Shown here piece after piece: positions 23,937 to 36,380 of a DNA stretch of 64,000 nucleotides. Each line of letters opens with the position of its first letter. The first letter of the stretch is position 1. This stretch comes from Craterostigma plantagineum. Its lineage: Eukaryota > Streptophyta > Magnoliopsida > Lamiales > Linderniaceae. A program made the position numbers and the translations under genes. The stretch is from assembly GCA_027422505.1 (NCBI GenBank), contig JAPQWV010000005.1, positions 13,645,501-13,709,500 on the forward strand. Reading direction: 5' to 3'. The notes beneath the pieces were generated by a model. The model was given only the letters and a program-made list of their open reading frames with translations, was not told where the DNA came from and made no database searches.

Positions 23937-24150
23937 GGGGCAACCCCAAATCCTAATATGTGATAAGCTGGGTAAACGACCAGTCCATATTCATACGGAA
24001 TGCCGTTAACACACTTCGAGGGACACCGGTTTATGGTATACGCCGCTGTCAAAAGCGCGTGTCCCCACAATGACATCGGTAAATCTGTATAGCTTAACAT
24101 AGAACAAACCATATCTAATAAAGTTCGGTTTCTACGTTCGGCCATACTTA
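23937..24150 (-). pseudogene. Copia integrase fragment
   Basis: A minus-strand stretch reads MAERRNRTLLDMVCSMLSYT and continues LPMSLWGHALLTAAYTINRC. This is the integrase region just after the catalytic glutamate in Copia pol. Only about 65 codons survive, bounded on one side by Gypsy-D and on the other by LTR sequence. It could belong to the same element as Copia-C or to another copy. Confidence 0.8.
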
Positions 24151-24389
24151 CATTGCATGCTTATTTTCTACTTCATTTATGCATGTATCTCCTTTTTTTT
24201 TATTTTCACACCTAAGCCCATGAGTGTAGTAAAATTCAACTATGGTTATTTTTATTATTTTTCTACAACACTTGTCATGCTCCCACAATGTGACTCATAT
24301 GCCACCTCAACTTATGTGGCATGCTAGAAATTATTCACATGTCCAAGACCAAGTCAACATGCAATTATTCCATTTTGGCCCTTTACGTT

Positions 24390-24941
24390 TGCCTCTGCTC
24401 GTGTCGCAACTGTTTTTTTTTTTTTTTTTTGGAAAACGTTCACTAAAATAAAAAGAAACAGGAGTACAAGGTAGCGTACATGATATCGCTCAGGACGCAA
24501 CAAGCGGTAGCAATCTACCAACCAGACAGCACATCAACAATAACCGGAACAGCCCAGACACCTACAAGGTCCCAACAAGACCCAAGCCAAACGAAAGAAA
24601 CAGACAGTAGAGGCTAAGGTAGGTGTCAAATCCATCACCAATCCACAGGATCCTGGCACCAAACGAAGTGCCAGCAGGGCTCCCGGGCGACGTGCAAGCA
24701 AGCCGCAAGCGCAGCAGGGTGTCGCAACTGTTTGTGTTGCGATTGCTTGCTTTTTCACTTGTGTTCGTAGTCTGTTTTACTTAGGTCTTGTAGGGACCTG
24801 GTAAGTGTCTGGGCTGCGTCGGTCCTGTCGACGTGCTGTTGGGTCGGTTCCTTTACCGCTTGTTGCGTCATGAGCGTCATCATGTACGCTACCACTGTAC
24901 TCCTGTTTCTTTATTTTAGTGAACGTTCCCCAAAAAAAAAA
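24390..24941 (+). mobile_element. LINE 3' tail, plus strand, carrying another LINE tail
   Basis: The sequence from about 24734 to the A-run at 24932-24941 matches the 3' UTR type of LINE-3 (tactcctgtttctttatttt then agtgaacgtt). It is heavily 5'-truncated. Its 5' part is interrupted by a minus-strand LINE tail at 24416-24718. The start is approximate and I found no target duplication for this outer copy. Confidence 0.7.
24416..24718 (-). mobile_element. LINE 3' tail, minus strand, nested with 15-bp TSD
   Basis: A poly(T) (from 24416) is followed by the reverse complement of the same LINE 3' UTR. It is flanked by gtgtcgcaactgttt at 24401-24415 and 24719-24733, a perfect 15-bp target duplication. 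No ORF2 coding sequence is included. Together with the enclosing plus-strand tail it makes a head-to-head inverted pair. Confidence 0.9.
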
Positions 24942-26279
24942 GGTTTCTAAATTCTCAATTTAGTCCCTCAATTTTAAGTAATAAAATAATTAAATCCAAT
25001 CTAATTATTTTAATTACAATTGAACCTCATTTAGTTAATTAATAATACAATCTTAAGTCCTAATTATTCCCGTGACCGTCATCAGAGTTTAACTAAATCG
25101 TCGACACCTCGTATCAACTATGCCACTACCTCAACGAATCCCATTCGTTAGGTTTCAGAGAAAAGGCCGCCGTTTTCGTTCGAGGTCATTACCATTTTTA
25201 AGCGCGATTCTCTAAGTCCGTCTCAACTGGCACGGGAGGAATCCGCGAGTCCCGGTATTCGCCTAGCCAATCCCGCGGTACCGGACAGATCCCAGTTGAG
25301 AACGAATTTTGATCTAATCAAAATTCGGGCGAACCGACTATAGTGTATACATTTAAATACCTCTTACGCCTTTCACTTGCGTCCCGGTTAGGTAAGAGCC
25401 ATGTAAATGTCAAACTCACTAACCTAACTCTATGTTATAATCCAGACCCAATCGATTATTTAAACTCTGCTCCGTATCTAATACGAGCGAGCTTTCCAAG
25501 CTTCAGCCGAAGGCTTTACAATCGTCGTTCTCCAATTACCTCATAGGACGTTAACCTATACGAATAGGCAGTGAATCCCGATAGCAGTCAAAGCCCGACA
25601 ATCACCTCCGTAAAGTCAGTTGTGTTTCGTCGCTGGCCCGTGTCCCATTTCCGAACACTTGCGGACCTAGCCAACTAGCGACAAACCGAAATTGCGAAAG
25701 CAAATCCGTCAGTGACCCTATCGGTCTGAGGCTGCTATAGTCATTCGTTCAATCATTGACAACATCCTATTCATGTGATCGAGACGAATACGAGCCGAAT
25801 GTCCGAATACGCGATCTCTCCGATCACCGATATCTCCATCACGACCCACAACCTCTCAGGTAATCGGTGACACTACCGATACTATGTGGTCGTCAATGAA
25901 TAAGTCATATTCGGATATCTAGTCACCCACCTAGAATCCTTAGACTAACGGACTTTTTATTTAATGCTGAGATTAAGGACCGTCCGGTGTCTCCTCCCTC
26001 GTCCTCACGAGAATCAGACGTCCAACTCAAACATTCGGGTGTTATTTATTTATCGCACCGCCAGATGCCAAGCAGACTTTAAATTCGATAAATAAATAAT
26101 AATGCCTTTATTATAATGAAAATCATATTCACTACTTTATTTTGACAGTATGTACAATTAAACTGTCTATCGACCTATACATCATTGTGCGCCCTATACT
26201 ATTCCTAGTCCTCGTATGGCATTCCGAGGGCACACTCCCTAACAGCCTCCCACTTGCACTCGAATGCCATGTGCTGCAC

Positions 26280-26783
26280 CTAATGCCAGTCACAATGGTA
26301 TCGTAGCACCAACTTGTCCAGATGTTGTTCCATAACTGCCTTGGACAAGGGCTTCGTGAGTGGGTCCGCCACGTTTTCCGCGGTGGCGATTTTCTGCACG
26401 GCGACCATCCCGTTTTCAATGAACTCACGTAGTACGTGATATTTTCTCTCAATATGTTTGGATTTGCTATGAGATCGCGGTTCGTTTGCTTGCGCGACTG
26501 CACCGCTATTATCGCAGCAAAGTGTAAGCGTGTCCGCAACTGGTACCACAGTAAGTTCCTTCAAGAACTTTTTCATCCAAACAGCTTCTTTAGCTGCCTC
26601 TGAGGCTGCTATGTACTCTGCCTCACACGTGGAATCGGCAGTCGTGCTTTGCTTGGAGCTTCTCCAAGACACTGCCCCACCGTTGCGCACGAATACAAAA
26701 CCTGAAGTAGATTTTTGGTCATCCATGTCCGACTGGAAGTCCGAATCGGTGTAACCTTCTACTTCTAGTTCCGCTCCTCCATA
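26280..26783 (-). pseudogene. Copia-C RNase H C-terminal fragment
   Basis: The minus strand reads [53 protein letters not shown] and [17 protein letters not shown], ending [17 protein letters not shown]. These are Copia RNase H motifs (catalytic aspartate in YTDSDF, glutamate in EAEYIA). The frame is open to its natural stop, followed by the polypurine tract and LTR. The upstream reverse transcriptase is missing: homology ends near 26783 and 26784-26951 is unrecognised. The intact frame over about 165 codons suggests a rather young fragment. Confidence 0.88.
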
Positions 26784-26951
26784 GAGACGCTTCTTCGAGA
26801 ACGAACCAGACAACTTCCATCCGGAGAAGACGAATCTGGCAAAACGGAGAAGATGGCTAAACCCGAGCCCTCTCCTCGATCGAACGACACGTGATTCAAG
26901 CATCAACAACGACCGAAGTTGCCAATCGTGTCCACTGCAGAAGGACCAAAG
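26784..26951. other. Unrecognised spacer between Copia-C and LINE-3
   Basis: These 168 bases are open on the minus strand in the same frame as the RNase H but show no Copia similarity I can recognise. Probably filler at a deletion junction. Confidence 0.4.
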
Positions 26952-27594
26952 TTTTTTTTTTTGGAAATGTGCACTAAAATAAAGAAAGATACAGGAGTAC
27001 ATGGGTAGCGTACATGATAACGCTCACGACGCAACAGGTGGTAATAGTCTACCGACCTGACAGTACATCGACAAAAACCGAAATAGTCCCGACACCCACA
27101 AGGTCCCAACAAGACCCAAGCCCCAAACCAAAAAGACAACACTGCAAAAACAGAGGCAAAAGTAGGTTTCACAATCCACAATCAAGCAACAGGAACCCAG
27201 CACCAGATGCAGTGCCAGCGGGGCACCCGGGCGATGTGCAGGCAAGGCGCAAGCGCACAGCAGCGGATAATTTCACAAAGGCGATTATCAAGCGGAGAGG
27301 GGAAACGCAACAAGTGCGTCCACAAGTCAGGTCGGAGAGAAGGCGAGAGTGCCAACTCATGTATCTTTCCGCCCCGGAAGAGCCAGCACCACCGCGTGGA
27401 GTCCGCCAACCGCACGAGCCAGAAGCAACCAGCCCAAACCCCTCCCCACAGAAAACCAAACTCATAGCAGCCAGCGATCCACCCAACCAAGGCAGCATGC
27501 AAAAACCACACAACAACAAACAATGCGCCAAAGCCGAGATAGAGAAAGAGCTAGAGATACTCCCTGAAATGCGCGGCCCAAGGCACACAAAACC

Positions 27595-28198
27595 CTACCA
27601 AGCAATACGCCAAACCCGTCTCAAAGCCTGCGCTTGAAGGTGGTACCTGCACGAGAGAGTATATAACCGCTCAAAGTAGTGTCTCAATCTCAGCCACAAT
27701 TTGCTCAGGTAGTCTATGTCTTCCCTCCTTCCATCTCTTATTGCGTTCGGACCAGATATGGTAAATGAGTGAGGCAAGGGCGTGGCGGGGTCCCAGCCAT
27801 GCTAAGTGATTAGCTCTCCATCGTTGCGCCGCCTAGTCCATGCCCGCAAACCAGTCTTGATAAGGCCAACCGAACCGCAGGTGTTGTTGTATAAGGCGAA
27901 GGCATCAACGAGAGAAGGAGCACCCAAAGAACAGGTGCGGATATGGTGACGAAGTTTGAGGATCTTCTTCCAGGTCCACGACGTCCGGGGGGTAGGCCTA
28001 ATGGACCATATTGATGAATGGTGTAACCTAGTCTGTCGAATCCAAGTGGCCCAAATAGACTTCTCATCCCGGTTAAGAATATTCCACAGATGACGCAACA
28101 TCAGAGCCTTGTTATCCGCCTCGATTGACCTAATCCCAAGGCCTCTTTCTTCCCGTGGCACGCATATGTCATTCCAGGCTACTTTAGCGTTCGATCCT
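27595..28198 (-). pseudogene. LINE-3 ORF2, C-terminal piece
   Basis: This continues the ORF2 at 36941-39445 beyond Gypsy-1. It begins GSNAKVAWNDICVPREERGL and DNKALMLRHLWNIL and includes TWKKILKLRHHIRT. It then jumps to sequence equivalent to a point about 130 codons later in LINE-1, so most of the zf-RVT zinc domain is deleted near 27935. A stop near 27802 and a frame change precede the terminal segment (27595-27777), which ends ALRRVWRIAW. The 3' UTR follows down to 26952. Confidence 0.85.
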
Positions 28199-28919
28199 CT
28201 ACCTAAATTATTTAGGTAGTGGACGAGGGTCACTGGGACGAGACACATGGCGTAAGCCAGAGTGCCAGGAAAGGCAACCGCAATGAAAAAGGACGATCGC
28301 CAGATAGAGGGGCGACCTGGTGAACGATAAAACTGGAGATAAACCCTAGTTTATCTTACCAGAGTGGGCTGACTATCGTATTGATCTGAATAGGATTTGA
28401 GCTCATTTTATGGTGGTGCAAGTAGTAAGTTAGCTATGGGCCTGATAGAAATAAGAAGGAAATGGAAAAGAAAATGATAAAAGAAATATGAGTATGTGAG
28501 TATTAGAAAGCACTGGCGCGGATACTTTTGCTAGTTGACACGTGCATACATGCATAGTTCCACTTACTGAGCTTTATAGCTCATCCCATGTTTTTATGTG
28601 TTGTAGACGCAGTGAACACGATACGTGAACCTGTAAAAGGCGAGGTTGGTCCTTCTGAAACTTCCGGTACTTTTGAGGGTTGTGTGTACATGGATGCGAC
28701 CTGTGTGGCGGGCGCTATGTTAAATTATGATGTGCTCTTGTAAGATATGTTTGTATTGTATGTAAAATTTTAGCAGCGTTTGTATTGTAAATTAGCAGTG
28801 TATGATTCGCTATGTAAAATGAAAAATTTTATCGGGATTTTCGTATGTAATATATTTTATATTTTCTTTAGTCACGTAAATTAGTATAAGAATAGAGTTG
28901 TAAATGGCGGGGTGCCACA
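28199..28919 (+). repeat. Gypsy-1 5' LTR, truncated
   Basis: Matches the last part of the 3' LTR (about 35905-36850) without the SINE present there, and ends ggggtgccaca. The first part of the LTR is missing; the junction with LINE-3 near 28199 shares only a few bases. Confidence 0.88.
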
Positions 28920-28922
28920 GGT

Positions 28923-28934
28923 TGGTATCAGAGC
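28923..28934 (+). other. Gypsy-1 primer binding site
   Basis: TGGTATCAGAGC, complementary to initiator Met tRNA, three bases after the LTR end. Confidence 0.9.
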
Positions 28935-29078
28935 TTCGGTTGCAGTTTCTGTAGACTGTCCATGTACACACACTCAAAAGCGCGGAAGACAGCCTTGCTC
29001 GTAAGTTATATGATATTATAAATTTCTTGCATAGCATGATTTATTGGCCTTAGGGACTATTAGGGTAAGAGAAACAAC

Positions 29079-32000
29079 ATGGTTAGAATCAGAGGAGAAG
29101 GCAGCGGGGTAAACAATCACGATGGGGAAAATGCAACCCTGACTGATAATCGAGACTCGACTATTCTTCAGCTCACCGAGTTAGTCCGTCAGCAGTCTCA
29201 ACAGATTCAAGAGTTGATTCAGCAGTGAAACTCTGAGGGGGCAAGAAACAATGGAGTCTCTCAGGCTAATCAAGTTGAAGTTGTGGGCGAAAGATTTCGC
29301 AGACTGAACCCTCCTATCTTTGAAGATGCCATTGACCCAACATCTGCTGAGGATTGGATTAGAACTTTAGAGAGTATGTTCCAATACAGCAGAATTCCTG
29401 AGAATGAGAAGGTTCTGAGTGCTGCATTTTTACTACGAGGAAGTGCAGGCCACTGGTGGGACACCATACAAGTCATTGAAGATCCTGCTGCAATGAACTG
29501 GGAACGTTTCAAGGAGCTGTTCAGGAACAAATATTTCACTGCACCTGTGCGAGCTCAGCGCATGAATGAGTTCATCAATCTCAAGCAAGGGATGATGACT
29601 GTGGCTGAGTATATCAGAAAGTTTGAACAACTGTCAAGGTTCGCGACTCATATGGTGAGCACTGATGCTTTGAAGGTCGAACGATTCCTTGAGGGTCTGA
29701 AGCCAGAGTTGTACCGCGACGTTAATATGGCTGGAATACAAGGAGCTTCATATGCTCAAGTGGTGGAGCGAGCGATGGTGGCAGAACAGGCTGAGACACG
29801 AATTATTCGTGCTCAGCATGCAAAGCGAAAGTTTGTACAAGGAGCAAACTAGAGGGTGGAAATCAGAAACGGCAATTCATTCCTAAAGGCGGAAAGCAAA
29901 ATTTTCAGAACAGACCTGGACCACTACAACAACAAAATCTTAACCAGGGGAGATCCCCAGCACCAATACCAATTTGCGCGAGATGTGGACGACGTCATTT
30001 GGGAATATGTTTTTCACAGAATGCTATTTGTTACAAGTGTGGGAAGACGAGACATTTTGCGAGAGCATGTCCAGAGAATGCATCAGGAGGTCAAGTTATG
30101 AATCAAGTGAGACCACCAGCTGTACCGGCTAGAGTGTATACGCTGACTTCAGAGGAAGCGGAGGCTAATCCGTCCGTGGTTGCAGGTATTCTACTTATAC
30201 ACCAAGTCCCAACATGCATATTATTAGATTCAGGAGCCACTCATTCATTTGCATCCACTAAGTATGTGGCGAGACTCGGGATTACACCTAACCTGTCTGA
30301 CTATGAATATGATGTGACTGTTCCACATGGAGTTGCAATGCGAACTAATCTGGTTTTAAGAAATTGTCCTGTGTTAGTGAATGGACGAGAACTGTCCGTT
30401 GATTTAATAGTTATTCCAATGAACGACTATGAGGTGATTCTTGGAATGGACTGGCTATCAAAATATGGAGCTGTCATTGATTGTAATCGCAAGACAGTTA
30501 CGTTTAATATTGAAGAGAACGAGCCTTTCAGTTTTGTGGGAACAATCAAGGAAAAGAATAATTTTAGAATTTCAGCGACAAAGGCGCAACGTTTGATCAA
30601 GGTGGGATGCGAAGCTTATCTAGTTTTCGCAATAAAATTAGAGGATCGTTCAATGCCAAAATTAGAAGAGGTGACTGTGGTATGAGATTTTCCTGATGCT
30701 TTTCCAGAAGATTTACCAGGACTACCACCAGATCTAGAGAATGAATTTACGATCGATTTAATACCAGGATCTGCTCCAATCTCAAAGACTCCCTATCGGT
30801 TAGCGCCAGCTGAATTAAAGGAGTTAAAAGAGCAGTTGGATGATTTATTACAAAAGGGATTTATCCAACCCAGTTTTTCTCCTTGGGGAGCGCCAGTTCT
30901 GTTTGTGCGAAAGAAGGATGGGTCGATGCGACTATGTATCGAGTACAGAGAGCTGAACAAAATAACAATTAAGAACAAATATCCATTACCAAGAATTGAT
31001 GATTTGTTCGATCAACTTCAAGGTGCCACGGTGTTTTCAAAAATAGATTTACGATCGGGATATCATCAATTGAAAGTTCGAAAAGAAGACATTCCAAAGA
31101 CGGCGTTTAGTACTCGATATGGACACTACGAATTCTTAGTTATGCCTTTCGGAGTGACTAATGCGCCAGCGGCATTTATGGATTTAATGAATCGAGTGTT
31201 CAAGCAGTTTCTGGACAAGTTTGTCATTGTGTTTATTGATGACATTCTTATTTATTCGAAGACGAAGAAAGAACACGAACAACATTTGAAGACTGTTCTT
31301 GAAATATTACGGGAAAATCAATTATATGCTAAGTTTAAGAAATGCGAGTTCTGGTTGAGTCAAGTCGCATTTCTAGGTCACGTTGTTTCTGGAGAAGGAA
31401 TTTCTGTGGATCCTAGCAAAATTGAAGCTATCAACAATTGGCCACAACCAACCAATGTCACGGAAGTACGGAGTTTTCTTGGCTTAGCTGGATACTACAG
31501 AAAGTTCATTAAAATTTCTCAAAGATTGCATCAACATTGACGAAGCTAACAAGGAAGAATGTTCCATTCTATTGGAGTGAGGAGTGTGAGCAAAGTTTTC
31601 AAGAATTGAAGAAACGACTCACATCAGCTCCAATTCTTACCATACCATCTGGGACTGGAGGATTTTCGGTTTATAGCGATGCATCAAGAAATGGCCTAGG
31701 TTGTGTATTAATGCAACATGGAAATGTGGTAGCTTATGCTTCTCGACAATTAAAGGAGTATGAAAAGAATTATCCAACTCATGATTTGGAGTTAGCCGCA
31801 GTGGTATTTGCTCTAAAAATCTGGAGGCATTATTTATATGGGTAGCGGTGTGAAATTTACACGGATCACAAGAGTCTGAAATATTTCTTCACTCAGAAGG
31901 AATTAAATATGAGGCAAAGAAGGTGGCTAGAATTAGTCAAAGACTATGATTGTGTGATCAGTTATCACCCGGGCAAAGCAAATGTGGTGGCCGATGCGTT

Positions 32001-33530
32001 AAGCCGAAAAACTGTAAGTGCGGAGTTACATCTACTGGTACTGGAGGTAGTACAATTGGGAGAAGTCGAAGCACGATTGGCTACATTAACTTTACAACCG
32101 ACAATACTGGAACAAATTAAGAAGGCACAAGAAGAAGATGAACTTTATTTAAAGATCAAAGACACTCAAATGGAACAACATGCATCGGATTTCAAGATAC
32201 AAGATGATGGAAGTTTATATTACAGAGACCGTTTATACGTACCCGATAATGCGGAAATTCGAAGAACTATAATGAAGGAAGCACATGCCACAACCTATTC
32301 GGTACATCCAGGGGCTACAAAAATGTATCGAGACTTACAAATAAATTATTGGTGGCCGGGAATGAAAAGAGACATTGCGACATTCGTAAGCCAATGTCTG
32401 ACTTGTCAACAAATAAAAGCGGAGCATCAACGACCGGCAGGGACATTACAGCCTTTGCCGATACCTGAATGGAAGTGGGATCATATTACGATGGATTTCA
32501 TTGTTGGATTACCAAAGAATGTAAAAGGCTATGACGCTATTTGGGTTATAGTCGATCGATTAACCAAGTCAGCTCATTTTCTACCCATAAGTTCGATATT
32601 CTCCATGGAGCGCTATGCAGAACTGTATATTCAAGAAATAGTTCGACTCCACGGGATTCCATTATCAATTATTTCGGATCGAGATTCACGGTTCTTGTCT
32701 AATTTTTGGAAGAGTCTGCAGAAAGCAATGGGGACTAAGTTGTCTTTCAGTACGGCTTATCATCCTCAAACGGATGGTCAATCAGAACGAACTATCCAGA
32801 CTTTAGAAGACATGTTGCGAGCATGTGTTTTGGATTTTAAAGGAAACTGGAGCAAATATTTGCCATTGATTGAGTTTTCTTATAACAATAGTTATCATTC
32901 AACTATTGGGATGGCACCTTATGAAGCTTTGTATGGACGCAAATGCCGATCTCCCATACATTGGGATGAAGTCGGTGAACGTGCAATGTTAGGACCTGAT
33001 ATAGTTCAAGAGATGACTGAGGCAATAGCAAAAATACGAGAAAGAATGCAAACGGCTTAAAGTCGACAAAAGAGTTATGCAGACCAAAGACGCAGACCGT
33101 TGGAATTTGAAATAGATGACTGGGTGTTTATCAAAGTATCTCCGATGAAAGGCGTGAAACGGTTTGGGCGAAAGGGTAAATTGAGCCCAAGATACATTGG
33201 ACCTTTCAAGATAATCAAAAGAGTTGGCGAGGTAGCTTATCAACTGGAGTTACCAGCTTCATTGGCACAAGTTCATAATGTCTTTCATGTGTCAACGCTG
33301 AGAAAATATGTTGCTGATCCGAGCCATGTATTAAAGAACGAATTTGTGCAACAACAACTTCGGCCAGATTTGAGTTATGAAGAGAAGCCAGTGGAAATTT
33401 TGATGTATGAAGTAAAGAGATTACGAAATAAAGAGATTCCATTAGTGAAAGTATTATGGCAGAATCAGGTAGTGGAGCTACATGGGAACGTGAAGATGAT
33501 ATGAGAAATCGCTACCCAGAATTGTTTTAA
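29079..33530 (+). pseudogene. Gypsy-1 gag-pol pseudogene
   Basis: The start MVRIRGEGSGVNNHDG at 29079 is stopped by TGA at 29226. The Retrotrans_gag domain (AEDWIRTLESMFQY, GSAGHWWDT) lies at 29283-29852 and ends at a TAG. Zinc knuckle CYKCGKTRHFARAC near 30028-30070, protease LLDSGATHSFAS near 30223, an in-frame TGA near 30683, RT with FIDDILIYS near 31235, RNase H with [17 protein letters not shown] near 31672. Integrase has the HHCC region ([12 protein letters not shown] near 32396) and [11 protein letters not shown] near 32763; TAA at 33058 and a one-base deletion near 33470 disrupt the C-terminal chromodomain-like segment. At least seven lesions. It resembles Gypsy-3 in every domain and is dead. 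Confidence 0.93.
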
Positions 33531-33561
33531 CTAATCTGATTTCGGGGGCGAAATCCTCTTT

Positions 33562-33573
33562 AAGGGGGGAGAA
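33562..33573 (+). other. Gypsy-1 polypurine tract
   Basis: The purine run aaggggggagaa lies immediately upstream of the 3' LTR start TGTAATACCC; it primes plus-strand synthesis. Confidence 0.85.
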
Positions 33574-34259
33574 TGTAATACCCGGGTTCCGTAAGTAAGC
33601 CGGCCAATAAATTTGCATGCATATTACGTGATTATATGACTGCATATTTTTATTTATTATGTGTTTATGTGGAATACTGATTTAATGACGACTATCGAAT
33701 TATAATAATGAGAGGAATTCTTGAAGGTTTAATTTCGAAAGATGAAGTTTCGAAATTAAGGAATGTGGAGTATGTGAATTTTCGTTAGGATTAACATGTG
33801 AAATTATGGATTCAAGGGAGGAGAATTTCGTAACTTAATAATTATTGTAATAGTGGGTCTTTGAAAAGGTTTTATCAAGGGAGAAAACCTTGCGTGATTT
33901 AAGATAAGGATTAGGTTAAAGTATTTTGTCATTTACCTATCATTAACCTTAAGTGGACGAGATAAAGAAAAGAGATTAAACACCTCATTTGGTAATTAGC
34001 GAGAATTAGGAATTTAGAGAGAAGCTAAAGCAGAAGTTAAACTCAAGCTTGGAGAGGGTACAAATTTCTTACTGTAATCTTTAAGTTTTATGCTATGATT
34101 TAGTATGTTTTAAGTGCGTTAGATACGAGAAGCTAGATCTGTGTAAGTTTTATACAAGTTTTTTTTTAATTTTTGGAAGGTTCAAATATATTTTGAAGTT
34201 TTAAAGAAGTTCGTTGTGTTCTGGAGAAAATAATATGTTGATCGAAGGTTTTTAGATTT

Positions 34260-34501
34260 ATTTTTTTTTTTTTTTTTTTTTTTTTTTGGAGACCCGGGGA
34301 ACCCTGGCGGGCCAGGTAAACCCCGAGGGCCGACCCACTACCTGCTAAACAGGCCGACCGGTTCAAACGCACATGTGTGGGCCCATGTGGGACAGGCTTG
34401 AGGAAATGTTGATGGGAGGGTTCGAACCCACGACCTCTCCCTCATTACCCCCAAGCACCTCAGTGTTGGCTGCCGTACCACCAGACCAACACCTCATTGG
34501 C
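34260..34501 (-). mobile_element. SINE-a (tRNA-derived), minus strand
   Basis: A T-run (34261-34287) is the reverse of an A-tail. The body contains a perfect pol III B box on the minus strand (GGTTCGAACCC near 34415-34430). It is flanked by ggtttttagattt at 34247-34259 and 34502-34514. The 3' half (gtttagcaggtagtgggtcg, atgggccca) is shared with SINE-b and SINE-c, but the tRNA-like head differs and is longer. Confidence 0.92.
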
Positions 34502-34578
34502 GGTTTTTAGATTTTAAGTGTTAAATAGTGTTTTTGGTGATGATGGGATCGTTAAATAGTGTTAAATAGTGTTTTAGA

Positions 34579-34692
34579 ATTTGTGCTTGTGCCCAGTAGC
34601 ATGTTACTGGTTTGCTGCGGAGCTCGTCTCCTGCTCACTATGTACATACCTTTTTCGCTTATTTATATATGGGACATCACACCAAAAAAAAA
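34579..34692 (+). mobile_element. Extremely 5'-truncated LINE tail
   Basis: About 105 bases match the LINE-1 3' UTR (cagtagc-tgttactgg, ctcctgctcactatgtacat, atgggacat) and end in an A-run. No clear target duplication. Confidence 0.8.
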
Positions 34693-35240
34693 GATTCACG
34701 AACCCTAGTTCGCGAATCATTAGAGAAGTAAGAGTTCGTGGATTGAAAAGGTTTTGCGAATTGTGTGTAAGGTGTTAATTTGCGAATTGCGGGTATGAAA
34801 TGGGTTCGTGAATCAGTTCGCGAATGGTGGTGGTTGTGATTTCGCGAATTGAATGAGTTCGCAAAATGAGAGTGTGAAATGATTAGTTTGCGAATTTTTA
34901 AATGTTTGCGAATTGAGTGCGAACTAAGTTTAGCGGGTTTATTATGCGAACTGAAGATATGCGATATGAGTTTTGCGGGTTGGTCGAACTTGGCGAGTCC
35001 TAGTTCGCGAATTCTATTTCACGGGTTATACTTTGCGAATTCGATCCACCGTACAAAGTTTCGCGAATCCATGAGACTTCGCGAATTTGAGAGTGTGCGA
35101 ATCCAGTTTTGCGAATTGGTTGAATTCGCGAATTGTTACTATGAGTTCGTGAATTGTTTTTATGAACTGTAGGGACTTTGCGAATTCGGTTCACTGTGTA
35201 GAATTTCGCGGGTTCATGTAATGCACTTCGCGAATCAGGT
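34690..35240. repeat. TTCGCGAA cluster in Gypsy-1 3' LTR
   Basis: About eight exact TTCGCGAA octamers and many near-matches (tttgcgaa, ttcgtgaa) occur in 550 bases. The region is not a simple tandem repeat. Its function is unknown. Confidence 0.75.
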
Positions 35241-36172
35241 CACTTGAAATAAAACGTTTTAAGTTCTAAAAAAAAAATAATAAAAAAACTATCGCCTTTT
35301 TAGGAAAATTATTTTTACACTATTTAATCAGAAAAATATTCTGAGTCTAATGGGCATAGTCTCTCGTAACGCCCGATCATAATTTGCCTCTCGGTGTCTT
35401 CAGGATCAATTTACGGTATAGGCAAACGTCCTTTATGATGGAATTTCCGAACGAAAATTTACGTAGTCAACTAATATAATATATAAACTGATTTTATTGT
35501 CTTTTCGTGGTTAAAGGACGATATTTTAGGAAACTCAACAGACCGGTTAGCGATTAGCTTAAGGACGTCAGGTAAGTGGGAATCTCACCTACAACACATA
35601 ATTTGTGTTATATGTATTTGTTTTATGTGATAATGTGCTTTGATGTGAATATGTGGTGATGATTGATGAAGTGAAATGTTTAGATATGCTTTTGCATAGT
35701 AAACATTTATTGCATTATTATGTGACATGAGCATGTGCATACATGAATGATGTGAGGATTAGAAGTATGAGTATGCACAGTATATGATCGTCTTGAAAAC
35801 AAAATATGTTTGAAGACATTAGTATTTGATGTAGACTCATGAAGAGTCATAGTATAGCTACTTCTACAAAGGCACCATGACGGGGGTAAACCGTCGAATG
35901 TATGTACCTAAACTATTTAGGTAGCGGACGAGGGTCACCTGGACGAGACACATGGCATAAGCCAGAGTGCCAGGAAAGGCAACCGCAATGAAAAAGGACG
36001 ATCGCCAGATAGAGGGGCGACCTGGTAAACGATAAAACTGGAGATAAACCCTAGTTTATCTTAACCAGAGTGGGCTGACTATCGTATTGTATCTGAATAG
36101 GATTTGAGCTCATTTTATGGTGGTGCAAGTAGTAAGTTAGCTATGGGCCTGATAGAAATAAGAAGGAAATGG

Positions 36173-36380
36173 CCGATGAGCCCTCAGCTCTACTGGTTGA
36201 GGGGGAGGTGCCTGGAGTCATGTTGGGGGAGGTCCTGGTTCGAACCTCCACCCTGTGACATTTCTCCAGGCCTGCCCACATGGGCCCAGACATGTGCGAT
36301 TGAACTGGTCGGCCCGTTTAGCAGGTAGTGGGTCGGCCCGGGGTTTCACCATCGGCTTTCCCCGGTTACCAAAAAAAAAA
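36173..36380 (+). mobile_element. SINE-b (tRNA-derived) with empty site elsewhere in the window
   Basis: This is a 208-bp element starting ccgatgagccctcagctc, with a B box (GGTTCGAACC) and an A-tail. It is flanked by ataagaaggaaatgg at 36158-36172 and 36381-36395. The 5' LTR of the same Gypsy-1 has the uninterrupted site near 28449-28466, so the SINE arrived after Gypsy-1 integrated. Confidence 0.96.

Larger units (their letters stand above)
24151..26244 (-). repeat. Copia-C LTR (long, interrupted by LINE tails)
   Basis: On the minus strand the LTR starts TGTTAGGGAGTGTGCCCTC (26244 downward), directly after a polypurine tract (26245-26255) that follows the RNase H stop. The sequence runs without coding capacity to about 24151. 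It includes typical plant LTR phrases such as agggactaaattgagaattt near 24960. Two LINE tails occupy about 24390-24941. The far boundary is not marked by a visible TSD and is approximate. Confidence 0.65.

Noticed and set aside
23927..26244. Treating the Copia integrase piece and Copia-C RNase H as one gene
   Set aside because: They are separated by an LTR and the pieces are in the wrong order for a single element, so they are listed apart.
24401..27640. Open frames rich in Gln/Pro or Leu over LINE 3' UTRs (for example 27014-27637)
   Set aside because: They occur on both strands over the same non-coding tails, differ between copies and have no domain.
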